From assembly GCF_900115595.1 (NCBI RefSeq), contig NZ_FOXA01000024.1, positions 1 to 38,619 of the forward strand: DNA of 38,619 nt. Direction: 5' to 3'. Position numbers and translations under genes: made by a program. Shown here piece by piece: positions 25,850 to 34,028 of the stretch; within the stretch, counting starts at the first letter, position 1; each line of letters opens with the position of its first letter. The stretch is from Tranquillimonas alkanivorans. Its GTDB lineage: Bacteria; Pseudomonadota; Alphaproteobacteria; Rhodobacterales; Rhodobacteraceae. Under the pieces are notes generated by a model, which saw only the letters and a program-made list of their open reading frames with translations, had not been told where the DNA came from and searched no databases.

Positions 25850-27468
25850 GCCGCCTGCCGTTTCTTGAGACTGCGGGTGTCCACTGTCGCCGGGTCGTCC
25901 AGAAGCTCGGCCGCCAGCGCCTTGAGCGCCGCGCGCTGGATCTTGTTGGTCGCCGTCAGCGGCAGGTCCTGCACGAAGGCGACGTAGCCCGGCACCTTGT
26001 AATAGGCGATCTGGCCAAGCGCCCAGTCCACGATCTCGCGCGCCAGCCCCTCGGACGGCGTCTCGACCTTGAGGCAGGCGAACACCTCGTCGCCCCGCAC
26101 CTCGTCCGGCACGGCGGCGACACCCGCGGCCTTGATCGCCGGGTGGCGCATCAGGACGGACTCGACCTCGACGGCGGCGATGTTCTCGCCCGAGCGGCGG
26201 ATGACGTTCTTCTTGCGGTCCACGAAGACCATGTCGCCCGACGGCTCCTGCCGCACCACGTCGCCGGTGTGGAACCAGCCGCCCTGCCAGACCTTCGCGG
26301 TCTCCTCGGGGTTCTTCCAGTACTCGGTGAAGAACCCTTGGCGCGGGTCGTCGCCCGCATGGCGCACCAGCAGCTCGCCCGGCGTGCCGGGGGCCACGTC
26401 CTGCCCGGCGTCATCGACAACGCGGACGTCCAGCTCTGGCCCCGGACGGCCGAAGCAGGCCTGGCCCACGCGGCGCGGCTCGTGGTTCGCGGCGATCACC
26501 GAGCCCGCGCCGGTTTCGGTCATCGCCCAGGCTTCCATCAGCGGGAAGCCGAAGCGGCGCTCGAACGCGGCGTGCAGCTTCGGATCGACGCCTGCGCCGA
26601 AGCCGAAGCGGACGGCGTGCGCGCGGTCCGACGGCGCCTCGGGCGCACCCATCAGCATCGACGGCATGACGCCCAGGTAATGCAGGCAGGTCGCGCCACT
26701 TTCGCGGACAGATGCCCACCAGCTGCGCGGGTGGAAGCGGTCGAGCGCGGTCAGACAGCCCCCCACGGCGATCATCGCCATGAAGGAATAGGCCATGGCG
26801 TTCATGTGGAAGATCGGCAGCGGCGTGAGCATCCGCTCGCCGTCCTCGTTCAGGGCGCAGACGCCGCCGGCGTTCGCGTACCAGCGTCCGGCCTCGAGGA
26901 AATAGGTGTTCGACAGCACGCAGCCCTTGGGCCGCCCCGTCGTCCCCGAGGTGTAGAGCATCGCCGCCTCGCGCGCGGCGTCCGGCCCGTCCGAGTCGAA
27001 CACCGGACCGCCCTGCGCCTGCGGCAGAGGCTCGCCCGGCGCGCAGACCGGCAGCGTCAACCCGGCCGCCTGCCCGGCGGCGCGCAACTCCTCGACCCGC
27101 GGGGGGATCGCGATGGCGAGCGCGGGTTCGGCATGGGCCGCCATGTATTCCAGTTCGGCGGCGCGCAGATCCGGGTTCACCGGGACGACCGACAGACCGA
27201 GCGCGTTCAGCGCCAGCCAGTGCAGGAAGAAGTCCGGCCGGTTCTCGAGCAGCAGCATCACGCGCTGCCCGGCGCGGTAGCCCGCCGCCTCGAACGCGGC
27301 GCGCAGTGTCTCCACCCGCTCGGCGGCTTGCCCGTAGCCCATTTCGCCCGGCTCCGTTCCGTAGATCGCCGCCGTCTCGGGCAGGACGTTCAGGATGGGG
27401 CGGTCGGGCCAGCGCCGCGCCGCCTCGGCGAAGGCGGCGTGGACGGTGTTCAGGTCCACGGGCCTCAT
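25846..27468 (-). CDS. Acyl-CoA synthetase (AMP-forming)
   Basis: This 540-residue ANL-superfamily ligase activates a carboxylic acid to its CoA thioester through an acyl-AMP. It has the P-loop MLYTSGTTGRPKGC, an AWAMTETG motif (A5), the hinge DRKKNVIRRSGENI, and the C-terminal catalytic lysine in LPLTATNKIQRAAL. Length and motifs are complete. The start at 27468 overlaps the Rieske beta-subunit stop by 4 bp, and the stop overlaps the thiolase-fold gene by 4 bp. A CoA ligase between an oxygenase and a DUF35/thiolase pair suggests that an aromatic or alicyclic acid is processed as its CoA ester. The acid is not identifiable from the sequence. Confidence 0.93.
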   Translation of the reverse strand: MRPVDLNTVHAAFAEAARRWPDRPILNVLPETAAIYGTEPGEMGYGQAAERVETLRAAFEAAGYRAGQRVMLLLENRPDFFLHWLALNALGLSVVPVNPDLRAAELEYMAAHAEPALAIAIPPRVEELRAAGQAAGLTLPVCAPGEPLPQAQGGPVFDSDGPDAAREAAMLYTSGTTGRPKGCVLSNTYFLEAGRWYANAGGVCALNEDGERMLTPLPIFHMNAMAYSFMAMIAVGGCLTALDRFHPRSWWASVRESGATCLHYLGVMPSMLMGAPEAPSDRAHAVRFGFGAGVDPKLHAAFERRFGFPLMEAWAMTETGAGSVIAANHEPRRVGQACFGRPGPELDVRVVDDAGQDVAPGTPGELLVRHAGDDPRQGFFTEYWKNPEETAKVWQGGWFHTGDVVRQEPSGDMVFVDRKKNVIRRSGENIAAVEVESVLMRHPAIKAAGVAAVPDEVRGDEVFACLKVETPSEGLAREIVDWALGQIAYYKVPGYVAFVQDLPLTATNKIQRAALKALAAELLDDPATVDTRSLKKRQAA

Positions 27469-27947
27469 GGCAGAAGCTGGATGTTGCCGAAGGCCGCGTC
27501 GCAGTTGAGGATGTCCACCCGCTTCTGCGCGATCTTCAGCTTGCCATCTCGCAGCACCAGGTCGTGCCGGGCGCTGAGCGCCAGCAGGAACTGTTCGTCG
27601 AGCCGGGTTTCGACGTAATGCATCTGCGTCGTCGTGACGTAGCGCCCGGCGTCGTGGTCCATCTCGTCCACGTAGGGGCGCTGGATCACGTGGTGACAGC
27701 GGCTCTTGGGCTTTTGACTGAAGGTGCGGGCGCCATTCAGCCGCTCGACCCGCAGGCGCAGCATGAACTGGTCCTCGTACATCAGCGACGTCTCGTGGAT
27801 CGGGTCCTGCTGCTTGTAGTCGAGCGGCATCCAGTACATGCCGTCCTCGGTCCAGAGCGTGAGCCACTCGTCAAAGCGGCCCTCGTCCAGCATGCGGACC
27901 TCCTCGTACAGGAAGTCGATCAGGTCGTCCTTGCTCGGCGTGCTCAT
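27465..27947 (-). CDS. Aromatic-ring-hydroxylating dioxygenase beta subunit
   Basis: This 160-residue protein has the cystatin-like cone fold of ring-hydroxylating dioxygenase beta subunits: the N-terminal FLYEEVRMLDEGRFDEWL helix, the MYWMPLDY strand, the RLRVERLNGARTFSQKP segment, and a C-terminal KRVDILNCDAAF strand. It has no cofactor of its own and stabilises the catalytic alpha subunits, usually as an alpha3beta3 hexamer. It overlaps the alpha gene by 4 bp (ATGA), supporting 1:1 synthesis. Confidence 0.93.
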   Translation of the reverse strand: MSTPSKDDLIDFLYEEVRMLDEGRFDEWLTLWTEDGMYWMPLDYKQQDPIHETSLMYEDQFMLRLRVERLNGARTFSQKPKSRCHHVIQRPYVDEMDHDAGRYVTTTQMHYVETRLDEQFLLALSARHDLVLRDGKLKIAQKRVDILNCDAAFGNIQLLP

Positions 27948-29284
27948 TCCGCGGCCTCCAGGTTTTCGGGCATCGTGGCCGTCATGAACTTCACCCATGC
28001 GTGAAACTGGTTGCGCATCTGGCGCTCGGTCGTGCCGTTCTCGACCGCCTCCTGCTCCAGGTCCTCGCCCTCGTCGTAAAGCCGCTGCACGTTGACCCAT
28101 TCCAGCCCGTCGGCGGCCAGACCCTCCTGCGCGCGCTCGTACATCTCGAGGTCGTCGTGACCGACGATCGAGGTGGGGGCGTTGATCATGCGATTGTACA
28201 TCGCCGTGCGGGCAACGAGTTGCTCGGGCGCGTCCACCAGCCGGAAGATCCAGCTTTCCACCAGCGTCTTGTCCGGGCCCAGCGGGATGAAGTTCCGAAG
28301 CTGCTGGATCGGGCCCTTGATCATGATGTTCGGGAAATAGACCGTGTTGTGCCGGTTCTCGCCCAGGATCTCCTTCGCCCGCTCCTCGCCGTAGGCCTCC
28401 TTCATCTGGTCGAAGTAGCCCGGGATCTCGGAGTAGTCCGAGTGGATCGAGTGGTGCACGCCGGTGTGCCCGTGGCCGTTGGGCCAGGTACGGATGCCCA
28501 TTTCCTCGAAGAACTCGTAAGGCGACATGAACGGCGCGATGATCTGCATCGCGGCCGGCTTGGGCGCATCGGCGTCGTGGCCCATCTCCTCCCAGATCTT
28601 CACCGCCGTCCCGGCCGAGCTTTCGTGCGCGACCATCGGATGGCAGGTGTCGGTCTGGTTCTCGACCAGCATCTTCCAGTTGCAGCGGTGCATGTAGCGC
28701 AGCGGCTGCCCCGCCACCTCGAGCCGCCCGGCGGGCGAGCGGTCCACCATGTTGTCGAGCGAGCTGAGCGAGCCGCCGAAGAACTCTTCGAAGCCGATGC
28801 CTTCTTCGTTGAGCCGCGCGAAGACGAAACCGCGGTAGTTCTTCACCGCGCCCACGGCCTTCATGCCCTTGCCGCTTTCGGTCTTGTCGAGGCCCGTGCC
28901 CTCGTAGCCCTTCTTCAGCGGGATCGCCAGGAGGCAGCCGTCGGTCTTGAACGACCAGGCGTGATAGGGGCAGCGGAAGAACTTGCCGGTGTTGCCCGTG
29001 CGGTCGATGGCGATCTTGGTGCCCTTGTGGGGGCAGCGGTTGTAGAGGACCTTCACCTCGCCGTCCGAATGCCGGACCATGATCACCGGCTGGTCGCCGA
29101 TCTGCGTGGTGTAGTAATCGCCCTTGTTCGGCACCTGGCTGTCGTGGCCGACATAGACCCAGGTGTTGGCGAACAGGTGGTCCATCTCGAGCCGATAGAC
29201 CTCGGGGTCGATATACACGTCGCGATGCACCTGAAAGGGTGTCACCAGCGCCTCGACGGCGCTGCGGGTGGCGTATCGGGTCAT
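27944..29284 (-). CDS. Rieske non-heme iron oxygenase alpha subunit
   Basis: This 446-residue catalytic subunit inserts oxygen into an aromatic or related ring. The Rieske [2Fe-2S] ligands are C84/H86 (RCPHKG) and C105/H108 (RCPYHAW). The mononuclear iron site is H215 and H220 in DTCHPMVAH, with the bridging D212 and a third ligand among D377/D378 in GHDDLEMYER. A strong AGGAGAA lies right before the ATG. Fifteen bases separate it from the upstream reductase gene, and the beta subunit overlaps its end. Residues that set substrate choice cannot be interpreted here. Benzoate-, anthranilate- or phthalate-type acids are plausible because a CoA ligase and a TRAP acid importer are linked. Confidence 0.95.
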   Translation of the reverse strand: MTRYATRSAVEALVTPFQVHRDVYIDPEVYRLEMDHLFANTWVYVGHDSQVPNKGDYYTTQIGDQPVIMVRHSDGEVKVLYNRCPHKGTKIAIDRTGNTGKFFRCPYHAWSFKTDGCLLAIPLKKGYEGTGLDKTESGKGMKAVGAVKNYRGFVFARLNEEGIGFEEFFGGSLSSLDNMVDRSPAGRLEVAGQPLRYMHRCNWKMLVENQTDTCHPMVAHESSAGTAVKIWEEMGHDADAPKPAAMQIIAPFMSPYEFFEEMGIRTWPNGHGHTGVHHSIHSDYSEIPGYFDQMKEAYGEERAKEILGENRHNTVYFPNIMIKGPIQQLRNFIPLGPDKTLVESWIFRLVDAPEQLVARTAMYNRMINAPTSIVGHDDLEMYERAQEGLAADGLEWVNVQRLYDEGEDLEQEAVENGTTERQMRNQFHAWVKFMTATMPENLEAAE

Positions 29285-29299
29285 TTCTCCTGTCCTCCC

Positions 29300-30256
29300 T
29301 CACAGGTCGAGCTTCAGGCGCGCCGACTTGGCGCGGCTCACGCAGATCTGCATGACCTTGCCGCTGGCGCGCTCGGCGTCCGAGAGCACCACGTCGCGGT
29401 GGTCCGGTTCCCCCTCCAGCACGTCGGTCTGGCAGATGCCGCAGTCGCCGCGCTGGCAGTCATAGATCAGGTCCTCGCCCGCCTCTTCGAGCACGTCGAT
29501 GATGCTCTTGCCCGGCGGGATGGTATAGACCTTGCCGGTCGAGGCGACCTCGACCTCGAAAGCCGTGTCGCCCTCCTGGTCGGCGGGGGCGTCGAACAGT
29601 TCGAAGTGGATGCGGTCGTTCGGGAAGCCCGCCGCCTCGGCCACCTGCCGCGCGGCCTCGATCATCGGCTTCGGACCGCAGACGTAGAGGTGCGCGTTCG
29701 GATCGGCCGCCCCGATGATCGCCTTCAGGTCCAGCGGTCCGCCGGCCTCGTCGTCGAAGTGCAGGCTCAGCCGCTCGCCGTGAATCTCGTCCAGGCGATC
29801 GGTGAAGGCGGCGGCGGAGCGGTCGCGCATGGCATAGTGCAGCGCGTAATTCCGCCCGGCATCCTTCAGAGCAGTGGCCATCGAAATGATCGGCGTGACC
29901 CCGATGCCGCCCGCGATCAGCACCGCCGGGGCATCGCCGTCGGCCAGCGGAAAGTCGTTCTTCGGCACGTCGGCGGTGACGGTATCACCCTCCTTGAGCC
30001 CGTGCATGAAACGCGAGCCGCCGCGGCTCTCCTCCTCCAGCCGCACGCCGAAGCGATAGGCGGCGGGTGCGGCGCAGTCGCCGTCGAAGTCGATCAGGCT
30101 GTAGGGCCGTGTCGCGCCGTCGGGCAGGTGTATCTCCATGTGCGCGCCGGCGGTATAGCCCGGCAGCGCCGCTCCGTTCGCGGGCACCAGCACGACCGAA
30201 CGGATGCGCTCGGCCGGTGATTCCACGCGGACCACCCTGAGTTCGATTGACGCCAT
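29300..30256 (-). CDS. Oxygenase reductase, phthalate dioxygenase reductase type (flavin, NAD, C-terminal 2Fe-2S)
   Basis: This 318-residue electron-transfer protein passes electrons from NAD(P)H to the Rieske oxygenase. The flavin motif is R50-P-Y-S53, the NAD motif is GGIGVTP (116-122) with CGPKPM near 193-198, and the C-terminal plant-type [2Fe-2S] cluster uses C267, C272, C275 and C305. I chose the ATG at 30256 because GGGAGG precedes it; the 21 extra residues upstream are not family-like. It is the first gene of the leftward catabolic operon, facing the TRAP operon across a 172-bp region with palindromes. A ferredoxin-last reductase paired with an alpha/beta oxygenase is an uncommon pairing. 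Confidence 0.94.
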   Translation of the reverse strand: MASIELRVVRVESPAERIRSVVLVPANGAALPGYTAGAHMEIHLPDGATRPYSLIDFDGDCAAPAAYRFGVRLEEESRGGSRFMHGLKEGDTVTADVPKNDFPLADGDAPAVLIAGGIGVTPIISMATALKDAGRNYALHYAMRDRSAAAFTDRLDEIHGERLSLHFDDEAGGPLDLKAIIGAADPNAHLYVCGPKPMIEAARQVAEAAGFPNDRIHFELFDAPADQEGDTAFEVEVASTGKVYTIPPGKSIIDVLEEAGEDLIYDCQRGDCGICQTDVLEGEPDHRDVVLSDAERASGKVMQICVSRAKSARLKLDL

Positions 30257-30303
30257 TCCGCCTCCCGTTGATCCAGCGCCGGAGCGGTTCCGACGCCGAA
30301 ACC

Positions 30304-30315
30304 ATGAAATATCAT
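30304..30315. promoter_or_regulatory. Candidate MarR operator 1
   Basis: ATGAAATATCAT is a near-perfect palindrome (10 of 12 positions symmetric). It overlaps a TATGAT hexamer (minus strand, 30311-30316) that could be the -10 box of the reductase/oxygenase operon, so binding there would block transcription. It shares the pattern ATGwAATwTCAT with a second site 44 bp away. Confidence 0.55.
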
Positions 30316-30347
30316 ACAAACTGCCGTCAAGGTTTAAGTCTGAAAAG

Positions 30348-30359
30348 ATGTAATTTCAT
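30348..30359. promoter_or_regulatory. Candidate MarR operator 2
   Basis: ATGTAATTTCAT is symmetric at 10 of 12 positions and differs from operator 1 at only two bases. Its centre lies 44 bp away, about four helical turns, so both sites face the same side of DNA. It lies immediately upstream of the possible TRAP promoter. Confidence 0.55.
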
Positions 30360-30366
30360 GTTTTTC

Positions 30367-30395
30367 TTGTCAGGCCGGAACGCATGCGCTTAGGC
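30367..30395 (+). promoter_or_regulatory. Possible promoter of the TRAP/MarR operon
   Basis: TTGTCA (30367-30372) is followed after 17 bases by TTAGGC (30390-30395), about 33 bp before the DctP start. The -35 is good but the -10 is weak. Confidence 0.3.
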
Positions 30396-30428
30396 TCGCG
30401 GCAAAAGATCGCAACAGGGAGCGAAATA

Positions 30429-31454
30429 ATGAAGCGAATCGCAACGACCCTCGCCACAAGTGCGCTCGCGCTCACCGCGCTGACCGCCGCGGCCGCCGCG
30501 CAGGAGACCACGCTGCGGGTGTCGAACTGGCTGCCGCCGTCCCACCCCATCGTGAAAGACATCGTGCAGCCGTGGGCCGAGCAGGTCGAGGAAGCCACCG
30601 AGGGCCGGGTCGAGGTGCAGATCCTCGACGCCCCGCTGGGCCCGCCGCCCGCGCACTTCGACCTTGCCGCCACTGGTGCCGCCGACGTCACCTTCGGGGT
30701 TCACGGCTACACGCCCGGCCGCTTCGCTCTGACCGACATTGCCGAACTTCCGTTCCTGACCCCCAGTGCCGAGGCGCTCTCGGTCGGCCTCTGGCGGCTC
30801 CACGAGAACATGCTGGCAGAGCAGAACGAGCACGAGGGCGTGAAGGTGCTGGCGCTCTGGGGCCACGGACCCGGCCACCTGTTCACCACCGGCGGCGACG
30901 TCACGCCGCTTGATGCGCTGGAGGGTGCGAAGGTCCGCGTGGCCGGAGCCGTCACCAATCAACTGGCCGAGGAGATGGGCATGGTGCCGCTTCAGGCCCC
31001 CGCCCCGCAGACGTACGAGCTGCTTTCGGGCGGCGTGGCCGACGGCATCTTCTTCCCCTATGAGTCGATCCCGTTCTTCAAGCTCGACTCCATCATCGAA
31101 AAGGGACTGCGCGTCCCCGGCGGCCTTTACAACGTGTCGTTCTTCTTCGTGATGAACGAGGGCACCTGGAACGAACTGTCGGAGGAGAACAAGGCGGCCA
31201 TCGACAGCGTCTCGGGCGAGCCTCTCGTGCGCATGGCCGGTCAGGCTTGGGACAACGCCGACGCCGCGGGGCTCGAGGCCATCAGGGACACCGTTGAGTT
31301 CCATGACGCGACCGATGCCGAGATGGAGGAGATCCGCGCCGAGGCGCAGGCCATCTACGACGCCGTGCGCGAAAAGGTCGAGGCGAAGGGCGTCGATTTC
31401 GACGCGGCGCTGCAGATGCTTCAGGACGAAACGGCGAAGGTCGCTTCTGAATGA
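30429..31454 (+). CDS. TRAP transporter solute-binding protein (DctP-type)
   Basis: This 341-residue periplasmic receptor starts with a signal peptide (MKRIATTLATSALALTALTA, cleaved after AAA). It has the DctP layout, including the NWLPPSHPIVKDIVQPWAEQ start, the GAKVRVAGAVTNQL segment whose arginine usually binds a ligand carboxylate, and the late FFFVMNEGTWNELSEENK block. Such receptors bind organic acids and hand them to the DctQM membrane parts, driven by a sodium gradient. The ATG at 30429 follows an AGGGAG site; the frame upstream lacks signal-peptide character. The gene diverges from the Rieske operon, so the ligand is probably that pathway's substrate. Confidence 0.94.
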   Translation: MKRIATTLATSALALTALTAAAAAQETTLRVSNWLPPSHPIVKDIVQPWAEQVEEATEGRVEVQILDAPLGPPPAHFDLAATGAADVTFGVHGYTPGRFALTDIAELPFLTPSAEALSVGLWRLHENMLAEQNEHEGVKVLALWGHGPGHLFTTGGDVTPLDALEGAKVRVAGAVTNQLAEEMGMVPLQAPAPQTYELLSGGVADGIFFPYESIPFFKLDSIIEKGLRVPGGLYNVSFFFVMNEGTWNELSEENKAAIDSVSGEPLVRMAGQAWDNADAAGLEAIRDTVEFHDATDAEMEEIRAEAQAIYDAVREKVEAKGVDFDAALQMLQDETAKVASE

Positions 31455-31969
31455 CCCACGACAAGACCGGAGCAGGGCGCCGCGTGCGCGCCCTGCGCCA
31501 AACCTTCCGTCGGATCACTGCGGTGCTCACCGGCGTCCTCCTTCTCGCGTTGACCGGTGTCACGCTCGTGGACGTGCTGGGCCGCTACTTCTTCTCGAGC
31601 CCCCTGCCCGGCGCGTCCGAGATGACGGAGTTGCTGGTGATGGCCATCGTGTTCGCGGGCCTCCCGGCGATATGCCTCGACGACGGGCACATCACGGTTG
31701 ACCTGTTCACGGCGCAGCTTGAAGGGCGCGCGGCCGAGATCCAGACCATGGCCGGCCGGCTGGTCGTCGCGCTGATGCTCGCCATCGTCTCTTGGCAGTT
31801 GTGGGAGCACGGCACCCGCCTCGGCTCCTACGGCGAGACGACCATCTACCTCCGCTTTTCCCTTTCCCCCGTGGCCAAGGCCGCAAGCGCGCTGTGCGGT
31901 GCGTCCGCGCTCATCGTGTTCGCGATGGCCGTGATGTGCCTGCCCAAGGGCGTTTCCGAGGACATCTGA
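31451..31969 (+). CDS. TRAP transporter small membrane subunit (DctQ-type)
   Basis: This 172-residue membrane protein has four predicted helices and the family's GRYFFSSPLPGASEMTELLV segment near residue 45, followed by LDDGHITVDLF. It pairs with the large DctM subunit. Its ATG overlaps the DctP stop by 4 bp and the next gene begins one base after its stop, so the three subunits should be made together. Confidence 0.92.
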   Translation: MTHDKTGAGRRVRALRQTFRRITAVLTGVLLLALTGVTLVDVLGRYFFSSPLPGASEMTELLVMAIVFAGLPAICLDDGHITVDLFTAQLEGRAAEIQTMAGRLVVALMLAIVSWQLWEHGTRLGSYGETTIYLRFSLSPVAKAASALCGASALIVFAMAVMCLPKGVSEDI

Positions 31970-31970
31970 C

Positions 31971-33257
31971 ATGGATTGGCCGATCGGGCTGGCCCTTCTT
32001 CTGGGTCTCATCTTCGCGGGCGTTCCCATCGCCTTCGCGCTCTCGGGTATCGGGCTGATCGGCGTGATCAGCATAATCGGACTCGACCCTGCACTGGCGA
32101 TGCTGGGACAGATCTACTTCGACAGCGGGCGCAGCTATACCCTGTCGGTGGTTCCGCTGTTCCTGCTGATGGGCAACTTCATCGTGCAGTCCGGCATCGC
32201 GTCCGAGCTATACGATGCTGCGAATGCCTGGCTGCGCCACCGCAAGGGCGGCCTGGCGATGGCGACCATCGTGGCCTGCGGCGGCTTTTCGTCGGTCTGC
32301 GGCTCGTCGTTGGCCACAACGGCAACCATGGGCCGCATAAGCCTGCCCGCGATGCGGCGCTACGGCTATTCCGACCGGCTCGCTGCCGCTTCGGTGGCCG
32401 CCGGTGGGACGCTTGGAATCTTGATTCCGCCGTCGGTAATCCTGGTGATCTACGGCATCCTCACCCAGCAGGACATCGGCAAGCTGTTCCTCGCCGGTCT
32501 CGTTCCCGGCCTGATCGGCGTGCTCTTTTACATCGGTGCGGTGCGCCTGTCGCTCGCGGTGCATCCCGAGAATCTGGAAACGATGGAGAAGCTGTCGCTG
32601 CGGGACCGCCTGCGCGCGACGAAAGGCGTGGCCGGCGCGCTGGTTCTCTTCGTCTGGGTCCTCGGAGGCATCTACCTCGGCGTATTCACCGCGACCGAGG
32701 CCGCGGGCATGGGCGCGGGCGGCGCGATCCTGATCACCGCACTGCGCCGGCAACTCACGTGGCGCAACACGCTGGTGACATTATTCGACACCGCCAAAAC
32801 GACCGCAGTGATGTTCTTCATTCTGTTCGGGGCGCTCTATTTCCTGAATTACGTCAACCTGTCCGGCCTGACGAGCGATTTGCGCGACTGGATCATGGCG
32901 CTCGGCGTCGGGCGCATCCCGGTCATCCTGATGATCATCGTGCTGTTCCTGGTGCTGGGCTGCCTGCTGGAAAGCCTGTCGATGATCCTGCTGACCGTGC
33001 CGGTGCTGTTTCCCATCGTCGCCGACCTGGGCTTCGATCTGATCTGGTTCGGCGTGTTCGTCGTCGTGGCGACCGAGCTCAGCTACATCACGCCGCCCAT
33101 CGGAATGAACGTGTTCGTCATGCGCATCGTGGCGCCGGATATCCCTCTGCAGCGTGTCTTCGCCGGCGTCCTGCCTTTCGTCTTCGTTGACATCCTTCGG
33201 TTGTTGCTGCTGATAGCGGTTCCCGCCCTCGTTCTGTTTGTGCCGAACTCAATGTGA
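31971..33257 (+). CDS. TRAP transporter large membrane subunit (DctM-type)
   Basis: This 428-residue protein has about 12 membrane helices and the DctM landmarks GVPIAFALSGIG, FLLMGNFIVQSGIA, the CGSSLATTATMG loop, GGTLGILIPPSVILVIYGI, and the late SYITPPIGMNVFVM. It forms the transport path of a sodium-coupled organic-acid importer. The stop overlaps the MarR start region (TGATG). Confidence 0.95.
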   Translation: MDWPIGLALLLGLIFAGVPIAFALSGIGLIGVISIIGLDPALAMLGQIYFDSGRSYTLSVVPLFLLMGNFIVQSGIASELYDAANAWLRHRKGGLAMATIVACGGFSSVCGSSLATTATMGRISLPAMRRYGYSDRLAAASVAAGGTLGILIPPSVILVIYGILTQQDIGKLFLAGLVPGLIGVLFYIGAVRLSLAVHPENLETMEKLSLRDRLRATKGVAGALVLFVWVLGGIYLGVFTATEAAGMGAGGAILITALRRQLTWRNTLVTLFDTAKTTAVMFFILFGALYFLNYVNLSGLTSDLRDWIMALGVGRIPVILMIIVLFLVLGCLLESLSMILLTVPVLFPIVADLGFDLIWFGVFVVVATELSYITPPIGMNVFVMRIVAPDIPLQRVFAGVLPFVFVDILRLLLLIAVPALVLFVPNSM

Positions 33258-33745
33258 TGAAGATGGATCGCCCGCCCCACCTGAAGGATCTGGAGGAGGA
33301 CGCCGAGAAGCAGCCTTTCCTTCCCAATTACCTGCTGTTTCTCCTGGCCTCCACGAGCGCAGCGGCGAGCGCGGAGTTTCACGCCACGGTGCGCGAACAC
33401 GGGCTACGGGTGCCGGAATGGCGTGTGCTGGCCTGCCTGCACGACGAGGACGGACAGATGGTGACGCGGCTCGCCGGGCTTGCGCTGATGGAGCAGTCCC
33501 GCCTGACGCGCATCATCGACCAGATGGATGCCCGCGGCCTCGTGGAGCGGCGCAGCGACGCCTTGGACCGCCGCCGCGTTCGGGTGCACCTGACCGGAGA
33601 CGGCCGTATCTTGGCCGAGGAGATGGTCCAGCGTGCGGCCGAGCACGAGGCAGCGCTGCTGAGCCGCCTGCCCGACGGAAAGGGGAACGAGCTCAGGCGG
33701 CTGCTGAAGGAAGTGTACCGGCAGTTCTCGGGGGAAGCGGATTAG
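33257..33745 (+). CDS. MarR-family transcriptional regulator
   Basis: This 162-residue winged-helix regulator has a dimer helix at the N-terminus, the helix-turn-helix around ALMEQSRLTRIIDQMDARGL, and the wing RRSDALDRRRVRVHLT. MarR proteins usually repress and release DNA when they bind a phenolic or CoA-linked ligand. Three starts are possible (GTG 33254, ATG 33257, ATG 33263). I give the ATG that shares its A with the DctM stop. As the last gene of the TRAP operon, it is the natural candidate to bind the two palindromes at 30304 and 30348 and to control both divergent operons. Confidence 0.9.
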   Translation: MKMDRPPHLKDLEEDAEKQPFLPNYLLFLLASTSAAASAEFHATVREHGLRVPEWRVLACLHDEDGQMVTRLAGLALMEQSRLTRIIDQMDARGLVERRSDALDRRRVRVHLTGDGRILAEEMVQRAAEHEAALLSRLPDGKGNELRRLLKEVYRQFSGEAD

Positions 33746-34028
33746 AAGACTTCATCGGACCGGCTGATCTGCCGCGATCGAGTCTGTGTCGGTCCACGAC
33801 TTCAAGACGGCGAACCGGGCTGAGCGGCGCTCTGCATGCTCGCGGTCACGGCGGCTCACGTCTGCCCCGATCACAGGCGGCTCTGACGCCGCGTGCGACA
33901 CTTGCGTCCTTTCGCGCGCAGCGTCTGATGGTGTGTGTCGGCTTCTCATACTCTCCTTCGCCGCGGGTCGCACCGGCCAGAAGCCAGTCCTGGCTGCATG
34001 CCTGCAGAACCTGATGCGCGGCGCGGGC
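33746..34028. other. Convergent intergenic region with no recognised gene
   Basis: This 283-bp stretch lies between the MarR stop and the convergent cytochrome c stop. CGGACCG (33756-33762) and CGGTCC (33790-33795) can pair at six positions across a 27-base loop, too weak to call a terminator. Short frames on both strands have no family resemblance. Confidence 0.4.

Noticed and set aside
28001-30220. Plus-strand open frame of 739 codons opposite the Rieske and reductase genes
   Set aside because: Antisense to the oxygenase alpha and reductase genes, both with intact cofactor motifs; no domain is visible in the frame.
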